NCBI RefSeq assembly: GCF_009827335.1
Contig: NZ_WTYH01000001.1
Span: 2,136,001 to 2,200,000, forward strand
Length of the DNA stretch: 64,000 nucleotides
From: Aurantiacibacter arachoides
Lineage (GTDB): Bacteria > Pseudomonadota > Alphaproteobacteria > Sphingomonadales > Sphingomonadaceae
Reading direction: 5' to 3'
Positions 8,310 through 15,261 of the stretch are shown one piece after another; within the stretch, counting starts at the first letter, position 1; each line of letters opens with the position of its first letter. The position numbers were made by a program, and so were the translations under genes. The notes beneath the pieces were generated by a model, which saw only the letters and a program-made list of their open reading frames with translations, did no database searches and was not told where the DNA came from.

Positions 8310-9418
8310 GCGGCAATCTCCACGGTGAAATCGTCGGCAATGCGCACCGCTGGCAGGTCGGCGGCGGTGGTGATGCCTTCCACGTAACGGGCGATGGCAC
8401 GGGCACGCTCGCCCGCGGCCAGCACCGGGCGGCCCGGCGGCTCCACGTCCACGGGAACGATGGCCGCCCCCACGCTGCCATCGGCGCGCAGGGTCAGCAT
8501 GCCGATGAAGGCGTTGACGGCCTCGGGATGGAACGGCGCCAGGGGGTAGGCCGGGTCGGGCGTGAAGCCGAACATCCGCTGCCGCTGCTCGGCCCAGGCG
8601 CGGCGGCCTTCGTGGTCCTGCGTGGGCGATAGCGCGGAGGTCACCACGCAGCCGTTGCCCAGGCCATGATAGATCGGCTTGCCACGGTGAAACTCGATCC
8701 CGCGCACGATATGCGCATGGTGCGAGAGGACGGCGTCGGCGCCTGCATCGATGGCGGCCCGCGCGATCTCGCGTTCGTAGGGTTGCAGCATGGCCGGGGT
8801 ATGCACCTGCCCCTTGTGCATGGCCACCAGCACGCAGTCGGCCCCTGCCCGCGCGGCCGCGATATCGTCCAAAAGGGTCTCGAGGGCATCCGGGTGGACG
8901 CGCTCGAGACAGGCTTTGGGAGATACCGCCGCTCCATCGGCAGCGACGATAGGAAGATAGGCGCACCCCGCCCGGCCCGGCGCGGCCCAGGCCATTTCCG
9001 GCCCCACGCAGTTGTAGCTCAGCAGCGCCACGCGCCGTCCGCCGACATCGGCGAAGGCGGGCGCGCGTGCCGCTGCAAGGTCGGCCCCGGCCCCGGCGTG
9101 GGCAATGCCTGCCGCATCCAGCAGAGCGACGGTGTCGGCGATGCCCTGCGCCCCGCAATCGGCAATGTGGTTTCCGGCAAGGCTGACCATGCCGATCCCG
9201 GCGCGTGCGATGGCGGCGATGTTTTCGGGCGGTGCGCCGGGAGCAGGCACGTCGCCTGCCATCTCGTGCGCGCTGGTGGTGTGCGGCACCTCCAGATGCG
9301 CAATGCCGAGGTCGGCGGCGCGGATCGCGGGCGCGATACCCGACAGCCAGTGATCGGCATCGGGCTCGTCGAGCACGAGATCGCCGAGCACGGCTATCTG
9401 GATATCATCGTTCATCAT
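8306..9418 (-). CDS. CapA/PgsA-like metallophosphatase-family protein
   Basis: About 370 residues matching the bacterial capsule-synthesis CapA (PGA_cap) fold. It begins IQIAVLGDLVLDEPD, then LAGNHIADCGAQGIADTVALL (split here as two adjacent motifs, about 85-105), VAMHKGQ around 205, AGADAVLSHHAHIVRGIE around 235-252 and GKPIYHGLGN. These are the metal-site Asp/Asn/His positions of the calcineurin-like superfamily. No signal peptide is visible, so a cytoplasmic location is likely. CapA homologues are linked to poly-gamma-glutamate synthesis, but no synthetase genes are here; within a transport operon it may act on a polymeric, amide or phosphate-containing substrate. Two adjacent ATG codons (9418, 9415) are possible starts. 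It follows the TonB receptor stop by 19 bases. Confidence 0.78.
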   Translation of the reverse strand: MMNDDIQIAVLGDLVLDEPDADHWLSGIAPAIRAADLGIAHLEVPHTTSAHEMAGDVPAPGAPPENIAAIARAGIGMVSLAGNHIADCGAQGIADTVALLDAAGIAHAGAGADLAAARAPAFADVGGRRVALLSYNCVGPEMAWAAPGRAGCAYLPIVAADGAAVSPKACLERVHPDALETLLDDIAAARAGADCVLVAMHKGQVHTPAMLQPYEREIARAAIDAGADAVLSHHAHIVRGIEFHRGKPIYHGLGNGCVVTSALSPTQDHEGRRAWAEQRQRMFGFTPDPAYPLAPFHPEAVNAFIGMLTLRADGSVGAAIVPVDVEPPGRPVLAAGERARAIARYVEGITTAADLPAVRIADDFTVEIAA

Positions 9419-9437
9419 GCGACCCGTGTAGCGCGGC

Positions 9438-12143
9438 TTAGAAGCGGACGCGCGCCCCCACCGCAAAGAACCGGCCCACCGGGTTGGCGGCGGTGGCATC
9501 GTAACCGCCGCTGCCGTTGCCACTGGGCGCCAGGTTCACATAGGGCGGATCCTGGTCCAGCACGTTGCGGACCTCGCCGGTCAGTTCCAGCCCGTTCAGG
9601 CGATCGAAGCCGAAAGCCTCGCCGATGCGGTAGGTTACGCTCAGGTCCACCGGCGTATAGCTGTCGACGTCCTGATTGGGCGTGACGAGGTTGTTGGTGT
9701 AGCCGCCCACGTGGGTGGCGGAGATGCGGCTGGTGAACGGCCCGTGATCCCAGTTCGCGGCGACGCGCGCCTTGAACTTCAAGGGCTGGAAGATGATGTT
9801 CAGCTGGTCCACCAGGTCGGCCTGCGGGGCCACGGCGACCTGATAGTCGGTGAGGTACGTGCCCGAGGCGCTCAGCCGGACCACGTCGTTCGCGCCGAAG
9901 TCCATGCGATAGTTCACGGTGGCGTCGATACCCCGGGTGATCGACTTGCCCAGATTGCGCGAACGGCCATCGACGAACACGTCGATATTGGCGAGGCTGC
10001 CGCCGGGGAAGGCGCCGAGCACGCCCACGCCGGCATCGATCTGCCGCTGGATTTCCGCCCGCGCCGCCGCGCCGCGCAGGATCACGTCGGTCCCGGCGAA
10101 CTGGCCTTCCTGCCCCAGGATGGTCAGGTTCGACAGGTTGGCGCTGACCTGATTGTCATAGGCGACATCGAAGTAGGTCACCGACAGGCGCAAGTCGTCG
10201 ACGGGTTCGAAGTCTGCACCGACGGACCATGTCTCCGCGGTCTCCGGGCCAAGATCGAGGTTGGGTCCCGAAAGGGCAACGCCCACCAGCGGCGCGCCGC
10301 CGGCCGGGTTCTGGTAGTTCTGCACGAACAGGTTGTTGCTGTTGCCGTAGATCTCGGGGATCGTGGGTGCGCGGAACGAGGTGCCGTAGGAGCCGCGCAG
10401 GGTCAGCCGGTCGAACGGCTCCCAGTTGATACCGAATTGCGGGTTGGTGGTATCGCCGGCATCGGAATAGCTGTCGTAACGGATGGCCGCGACCATCTCC
10501 AGCGACTGGAAGCCGGGGCGGGCGTTATCCGGCCCGAAGATCGGCACCAGCAATTCGCCATAGACCGAATCCACCGTGCGGTCGAAACTGCGGAAGGCAA
10601 TGGGCGTGGTCGGGGCGCCGCGCGCCGAACCCAGGTCCACGGTGAAATCCTGGCGCTCGTAACCCACGGCCATGCGCACCTCGCCACCGGGCAGCTGGAA
10701 CAACGGCCCGCTGGCCCCTACCTCGTAGAACGTCAGTTCGCCATCGGTAGGGGCAAGGAATATCTGGTTGAAGATGCCGTCGATCACGGACTGGCTGGTC
10801 CGCCCGCCGAACGGATCGAAGGCAGTGGCCGGGTTGGTGCTGGTGAGAGCAGCGTTGAGCGCGGCGTTGTTGATGCCGGTATAGCTGCCGGAAAAGTCGT
10901 GCGTTTCGCCGTAGGCGAACAGGCCCTCCAGCTCCCAGTCGAACGGCAGCTGCACGCGCACGCCGGGGCTGATCTGGTAGCTTTCGGCGGAACCGAACGA
11001 TTCCTGCGTCGGAATGTTCGGGCCGACGAAGGCGTAATCGACCTGGTAGCTGGTGCCGGTGAAGCCCGCCGGACGCACGAAGAACGGGTTGGTCTGCGGC
11101 ACCGTCAGGCGGGTGGAGGGATTGGCGTTCAGGCGGCGAAAGTTCCGCTTGGAATAGAAGCCGTCGTAAAACACCTCGAGCCAGTCGGTCACTTCGAAGG
11201 TGCCGGTGGAATTCACCGAATCGTAGCTCTGTTCCGGGATCAGATCCTGCCCGCTCAGCGCGTCGCAGCGATTGGCGGTGCCGGCGACAAGCGAGCCTGC
11301 CTGCGCGGCGGCGAAATTGAGCGGCAGGGCAAAAGTCGTGCCGCCCGCGATCAGCGTGCCGGGGTTGCACCGGGTAACGCGGTAGTCGTTGCCGCCGAAC
11401 GGCACCTGGTTGCTGGTGAAGAAGTCACGCTCGTCGCCGTTGAGGTTGGATCGCTCGACGTGTTCGTAGGCGACCATGAACTGCCCGCGGTCGAACCGGA
11501 TGCCGCCCGCCGCGCCGGCAGACCATTCGTCAAAGGCATGATCGTCGGAAAAGCCGTAGCGCGCAAAAGCCTCGAACCCGTCGAGGCTGCGGCGCGGGAT
11601 GATGTTGACGACGCCCGCCACCGCGTCCGAACCGTAGATGGCCGAGGCACCGTTGGCGACCACTTCCACCCGCTCCACGCCCAGCGTCGGCAGGACGGAC
11701 GGATCGGTGGAGCGCGAGTTGTTGACCACCCGGTGTCCGTCGATCAGCACCAGCGTCGCATAGGGGCCGATGCCGCGCAGGTTCACGCTGTTGCCAAAGG
11801 TGATGTTGCCCGAGCCGCCGGCCTGGCCGCGCGAGTTTTCCGACACGCCGAGATCGAAGACCTGCGGCAGTTCCTTGATGACGCGGTCGATGGTGACGTT
11901 GCCCGAGGCGGCGATTTCTTCCTGGCCAAGCACCACGGCGGTTGCACCCACCGGCGCATTGCCCTGGCTGACCCGGCTGCCGGTCACGATGATCGCGTCG
12001 GGAACGTCCTCGTCCTGCACCGGCGGCGGGGTAACGGCCTGGGCAAAGGCCGGCTGGCTGGCGACCAGCGACGCAACGGCAATGGCAAGGGCAGAGCCGC
12101 TGCGCGCAAGCGCGACGGCCGTCGAATTGGCAAGTACAGACAT
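9438..12143 (-). CDS. TonB-dependent outer-membrane receptor
   Basis: 901 residues. A signal peptide (SALAIAVASLVASQPAFAQ) is followed by a short linker and the plug: DAIIVTGSRVSQGNAP, the plug segment around VFDLGVSENSRGQ, NLRGIGPYATLVLIDGHR and GVERVEVVANGASAIYGSDA (about 90-165). The barrel ends in the expected aromatic (ARVRF). There is no N-terminal extension for an anti-sigma partner, so it is a plain transporter. Start chosen at 12143 after a strong GGGGAGAGG. It is the first gene of the operon and precedes CapA, TRAP and CoA-enzyme genes, so it should import the operon's substrate across the outer membrane. Divergent from the GntR gene, 89 bases away, which probably controls it. Confidence 0.93.
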   Translation of the reverse strand: MSVLANSTAVALARSGSALAIAVASLVASQPAFAQAVTPPPVQDEDVPDAIIVTGSRVSQGNAPVGATAVVLGQEEIAASGNVTIDRVIKELPQVFDLGVSENSRGQAGGSGNITFGNSVNLRGIGPYATLVLIDGHRVVNNSRSTDPSVLPTLGVERVEVVANGASAIYGSDAVAGVVNIIPRRSLDGFEAFARYGFSDDHAFDEWSAGAAGGIRFDRGQFMVAYEHVERSNLNGDERDFFTSNQVPFGGNDYRVTRCNPGTLIAGGTTFALPLNFAAAQAGSLVAGTANRCDALSGQDLIPEQSYDSVNSTGTFEVTDWLEVFYDGFYSKRNFRRLNANPSTRLTVPQTNPFFVRPAGFTGTSYQVDYAFVGPNIPTQESFGSAESYQISPGVRVQLPFDWELEGLFAYGETHDFSGSYTGINNAALNAALTSTNPATAFDPFGGRTSQSVIDGIFNQIFLAPTDGELTFYEVGASGPLFQLPGGEVRMAVGYERQDFTVDLGSARGAPTTPIAFRSFDRTVDSVYGELLVPIFGPDNARPGFQSLEMVAAIRYDSYSDAGDTTNPQFGINWEPFDRLTLRGSYGTSFRAPTIPEIYGNSNNLFVQNYQNPAGGAPLVGVALSGPNLDLGPETAETWSVGADFEPVDDLRLSVTYFDVAYDNQVSANLSNLTILGQEGQFAGTDVILRGAAARAEIQRQIDAGVGVLGAFPGGSLANIDVFVDGRSRNLGKSITRGIDATVNYRMDFGANDVVRLSASGTYLTDYQVAVAPQADLVDQLNIIFQPLKFKARVAANWDHGPFTSRISATHVGGYTNNLVTPNQDVDSYTPVDLSVTYRIGEAFGFDRLNGLELTGEVRNVLDQDPPYVNLAPSGNGSGGYDATAANPVGRFFAVGARVRF

Positions 12144-12232
12144 AACCTCTCCCCGGTGCGATTTCCTCTTGCGAGGGACACATCTCGAATGTCGGCGCTG
12201 TCCGCGCATCGCAGGCGGCTTGCAAATGAAAT

Positions 12233-12964
12233 ATGGACGACAAGATTGTTGACAATATCATTGGCGATACGCAGGCTGCCCGGATGCAGGATGCCATCGA
12301 GAGACTCGCCAAGCGCGGGCCCAGCGCCGCCGATATCGCCGACTGGATCCGTTCGCAGATACGCGGCAACCGCCTTGTCCCCGGCCAGCGGCTGATTGAG
12401 GTCGACATCATCCGGCAGACCGGCGGCAGCCGCTTCAAGGTGCGCGAGGCATATCAGCGCCTGGCCGCGGAGGGGCTGCTGGAGATCGAGGAATATCGCG
12501 GCGCCAGCGTGCGCGGCACGTCCATGGCCGAGGTGCGGCAGCTCTATCGCGCCCGCGCCGCGCTGGAAGGGCTGTGTGCTGGCGATTTCGTGCGCAAGGC
12601 GACGGACGACCAGATCGCCCGGCTGGAGGAGGTGGCGCGCGCGATGGAGGAATGCGTGGAGGCCGGGCGGCCGGAAGACTTTGCCCGCATCAATGCCGAA
12701 TGGCACACCCTGCTGATGCACGGCGCGGGCAACTTCGCCATCGAGGATATCGTCAGGCGGCTCAACACGCCGGTGCATCACCTGCAGTTCGGCACCTTCT
12801 ATCGCGGCGAACGATTGCGCGAAGCGGCACGCGATCACCGCCACATCCTGGCCGCGATCCAGGCCCGCGACGCCGACGCCGCCGAACGGGCCATGCGCCA
12901 GCACGTGGAGAACGGCCTCGTCTTCTTGAGCGAGCTTGACCGCGCCGTGCACCTGGAGGCCTGA
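12233..12964 (+). CDS. GntR-family transcriptional regulator (FadR/FCD subfamily)
   Basis: 243 residues. A winged helix-turn-helix (about 30-95, including GNRLVPGQRLIEVDIIRQTG, then FKVREAYQRLAAEGLLEIEE) is followed by an all-helical FCD ligand domain (about 105-235). The FCD domain keeps the Asp/His metal pattern: the first acidic site around EFADFARINAEWH (my reading, ARINAEWH is certain), then HRHILAAIQARDADAAE and AMRQHVENG. FCD regulators usually sense carboxylic acids. It is divergent from the TonB/TRAP/CoA operon and very likely represses it until the substrate appears. The Shine-Dalgarno before the first ATG is poor; a later ATG at codon 18 would place an ATTGT-TG-ACAAT palindrome outside the coding region. 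Confidence 0.86.
   Translation: MDDKIVDNIIGDTQAARMQDAIERLAKRGPSAADIADWIRSQIRGNRLVPGQRLIEVDIIRQTGGSRFKVREAYQRLAAEGLLEIEEYRGASVRGTSMAEVRQLYRARAALEGLCAGDFVRKATDDQIARLEEVARAMEECVEAGRPEDFARINAEWHTLLMHGAGNFAIEDIVRRLNTPVHHLQFGTFYRGERLREAARDHRHILAAIQARDADAAERAMRQHVENGLVFLSELDRAVHLEA
12245..12256. promoter_or_regulatory. Palindrome ATTGT-TG-ACAAT, candidate GntR operator
   Basis: Perfect 5-base arms separated by two bases, just inside the annotated start of the GntR gene and about 100 bases upstream of the divergent TonB receptor gene. TTGT/ACAA arms fit the TxGTxxxACxA type of FadR-subfamily sites only loosely. It also contains a TTGACA hexamer. Position favours a shared operator for the regulator and the receptor operon, which is inference. 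Confidence 0.4.
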
Positions 12965-13011
12965 CGCGCCTTCCCTGCGCAAGCCTTGCCTTTACCCGCC
13001 GCGCCAATTAC

Positions 13012-13025
13012 ATACCAGCCGATAT
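13012..13025. promoter_or_regulatory. TetR operator-like site 1 (ATACCAGCCGATAT)
   Basis: The motif overlaps the tetR start codon. It agrees at 12 of 14 positions with site 2 at 13654-13667 and shares the ATAC/TAT ends with site 3. Binding here would block tetR expression, giving autoregulation. Based on repetition of the motif, not on a known consensus. Confidence 0.5.
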
Positions 13026-13623
13026 GGAAAAGCTTGCAGTCAGAGGTCGCCCGCGCGAATTCGATCCCGATACGGCTCTCGCCGCGGCACTGCTGGTGTT
13101 CTGGACGAAGGGATACGAAGGCGCGTCGCTGTCGGACCTGACGGAGGCGATGGGCATCACCCGCCCCAGCCTCTACGCCGCATTCGGCAACAAGGAGGCG
13201 CTGTTCCGCCAGGCGCTCGATCTCTACCAACGGGACAAGACCGCCTACATCGGCGAGGCCGTGCGCGAGCCGACCGCCCGGGCCGTGGCGCAGTACATGC
13301 TGCAAGGCGCGGTCGATACCGCCACCGGCGGGGAATGCCGCGGGTGCATGGGCGTGATTTCCACCGTCGCCTGCCAGAGCGTGGAGCCCTCCATCCGCGA
13401 TGACGTCAACCAGCGCGCGGAAAGCGCAAAGGCGCTGATTGTCGAGCGGATGCAGCAGGCGATCGACGCGGGCGAATTCCCCGCGCCCACACAAGCCCAG
13501 GCCATCACCCGCTACCTGTTGGCCATCATGCAGGGCATCTCCGTCCAGGCGCAGGCGGGTGCCAGCGAGGACGACCTGCGCCAGCTTGTCGCGGTTGCTC
13601 TGGCGGGCTGGCCCTCCCGGTAA
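13024..13623 (+). CDS. TetR/AcrR-family regulator of the adjacent RND efflux operon
   Basis: 199 residues. The N-terminal DNA-binding domain is clear: RGRPREFDPDTALAAALLVF, then KGYEGASLSDLTEAMGITRP and SLYAAFGNKEALFRQALDLY (about 8-65). The ligand domain contains a Cys-rich patch GGECRGCMG (about 101-109) and VACQSV, typical of the YfiR/NemR-like subfamily in which Cys may be redox or electrophile sensors. It precedes the three efflux genes in the same direction with a 255-base gap holding two operator-like repeats, so it is the probable repressor of the pump and of itself. Inducer unknown. Confidence 0.88.
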   Translation: MEKLAVRGRPREFDPDTALAAALLVFWTKGYEGASLSDLTEAMGITRPSLYAAFGNKEALFRQALDLYQRDKTAYIGEAVREPTARAVAQYMLQGAVDTATGGECRGCMGVISTVACQSVEPSIRDDVNQRAESAKALIVERMQQAIDAGEFPAPTQAQAITRYLLAIMQGISVQAQAGASEDDLRQLVAVALAGWPSR

Positions 13624-13653
13624 TCTGCTGATTTTGCTGCACTGCGCAAAAAA

Positions 13654-13667
13654 ATACCGGGCGATAT
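13654..13667. promoter_or_regulatory. TetR operator-like site 2 (ATACCGGGCGATAT)
   Basis: Lies 30 bases after the tetR stop and 212 bases before the efflux start. It matches site 1 at 12 of 14 positions. Placed to repress the efflux promoter. A possible -35 (TTGACC, starting at 13679) follows it. Confidence 0.5.
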
Positions 13668-13699
13668 AGAATTAGCGCTTGACCTGAACCTCACATAAC

Positions 13700-13713
13700 A
13701 TACTTTGCGGTAT
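13700..13713. promoter_or_regulatory. TetR operator-like site 3 (ATACTTTGCGGTAT)
   Basis: Inverted repeat with ATAC/GTAT arms and a six-base centre, 46 bases from site 2 start to start (about four helical turns). It matches site 2 at 10 of 14 positions. With site 2 it brackets the probable efflux-operon promoter. Confidence 0.42.
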
Positions 13714-13878
13714 AGAAAGCTGCCGGCACGCTCCTTCGACCCGGGGAGGTGCCGTCAGTGCGATGCTGCGCATGCGGCATCGTGCCGCCTGGCCCAACTC
13801 CAGTTCCCGATCATCCGTCGCCGCCCGGCGCCCGGACGAACCAGCTTGCGCCCGAGGTCCGGCGCGAAGGAATTTCGC

Positions 13879-15198
13879 ATGTTCGACACACCTTTCGATA
13901 CCCGGGCAGACGAGCGTGATCGCGCCTTTGCCGAGGCGGACGATAACCTGGAACCCTACGAAGGCGACCACGACCAACAGGCCCCGCTTCCGGCAACGGA
14001 GGCTCCCCCTCCCCGCCGGCGCCGGTTGTGGGTAATGCTGGCCATCGTCGTCGTGATAGCCGCGGCATGGTGGCTGCTGCGCGGCGACGCGGTGCCCGCG
14101 GCCGCGCCGCCCATGGCAGAGGTGACCGTGGCCACTCCGCTACAACGCGAAATCACCGAATGGGACGAATTCATCGGCCGATTCGAGGCGAGCAAGAGCG
14201 TCGAGGTGCGCCCGCAGGTCTCCGGCCAGGTAACCGCGGTGCATTTCACCGATGGGCAGTTCGTGCGCCAGGGTGCCCCGCTTTTCACCATCGATGCACG
14301 ATCCTATCGTGCCAGCCTGGCCGAGGCGCAGGCCGGGGTCGCCAGCGCATCGAGCGCACTGGCCCTGTCGCGCAGCAACCTGGCCCGCGCCCAGCGCCTG
14401 ATCGCGGAAGACGCCATCGCCGCGACAGAGATCGACCGGTTGCAGGCGGAAGTGCGCGCCAACCAGGCTGCGCTCGCCGCCGCGCAGGCGCAGGTCCGCT
14501 CACGCGATCTGGAGGTTGAATTCACCACCGTCCGCGCGCCAATTTCAGGCCGCATTTCCGATCGCCGGGTGGACGCGGGCAACCTCGTCGCCGCCGGGGC
14601 GGGAGAGGCCGCCACCCTGCTGACCACCATCAACGCGGTCGATCCGATCTACTTCGAATTCGAAGGGTCGGAAGCCATGTTCCTGCGGGCACGGCGCGAG
14701 GGCCTGGATGCCGGGGCCGAAGTCGACATCCGCCTGGCGGACGAGAGCGACTATCGCTGGCACGGCACGCTCGATTTCACCGACAATGCGCTCGACCAGC
14801 GCAGCGGCACCATCCGCGCGCGCGCTATCGTCCGCAATGGTGAGGGGTTCCTTGCCCCCGGCCTGTTCGGCAACATGCGCCTCGCCACCGGCGGCACGCA
14901 TCAGGCCCTGCTGGTCCCCGACGCCGCCGTTGCCACCGACCAGACGCGCAAGCTGCTGATGGTGGTCGATGCGCAGGGCACGGTCGCGGCGCGCGAGGTG
15001 CAACTGGGCCCCATCGTCGACGGCCTGCGGGTGATCGAATCCGGATTGGCACCGACCGACCGGGTCGTCATTTCCGGGATGCAGATGGCCATGCCGGGCC
15101 AGCCGGTGCGCACCCGGCCCGGAAGGATCGCCCCGCCGCCGGGCGCAGGCGCGGACCGTCAGCCGCCAGCCGCCGGATCGCCTGCCGCGGCCCGCTAG
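13879..15198 (+). CDS. RND efflux periplasmic adaptor (membrane fusion protein)
   Basis: 439 residues. A cytoplasmic N-terminal stretch rich in acidic residues is followed by one membrane anchor (about 47-67, LWVMLAIVVVIAAAWWLL). Then come the barrel-sandwich and hairpin domains: ASKSVEVRPQVSGQVTAVHF, DGQFVRQGAPLFTIDARSYR, a long helical hairpin with LARAQRLIAEDAIAATEIDR, and VRAPISGRISDRRVDAGNLV. The protein ends in a Pro/Ala-rich tail. It links the inner-membrane RND pump encoded next to the NodT channel. Start at 13879 is preceded by AAGGA; upstream in-frame codons are not protein-like. No lipobox, so anchoring is by the helix. Confidence 0.92.
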   Translation: MFDTPFDTRADERDRAFAEADDNLEPYEGDHDQQAPLPATEAPPPRRRRLWVMLAIVVVIAAAWWLLRGDAVPAAAPPMAEVTVATPLQREITEWDEFIGRFEASKSVEVRPQVSGQVTAVHFTDGQFVRQGAPLFTIDARSYRASLAEAQAGVASASSALALSRSNLARAQRLIAEDAIAATEIDRLQAEVRANQAALAAAQAQVRSRDLEVEFTTVRAPISGRISDRRVDAGNLVAAGAGEAATLLTTINAVDPIYFEFEGSEAMFLRARREGLDAGAEVDIRLADESDYRWHGTLDFTDNALDQRSGTIRARAIVRNGEGFLAPGLFGNMRLATGGTHQALLVPDAAVATDQTRKLLMVVDAQGTVAAREVQLGPIVDGLRVIESGLAPTDRVVISGMQMAMPGQPVRTRPGRIAPPPGAGADRQPPAAGSPAAAR

Positions 15199-15261
15199 CC
15201 GGCACGCCCCCTCTCCCGATCTGCCGACCCGCTGTTTCCCTTTGCCCCGACGGAGGCCCCC

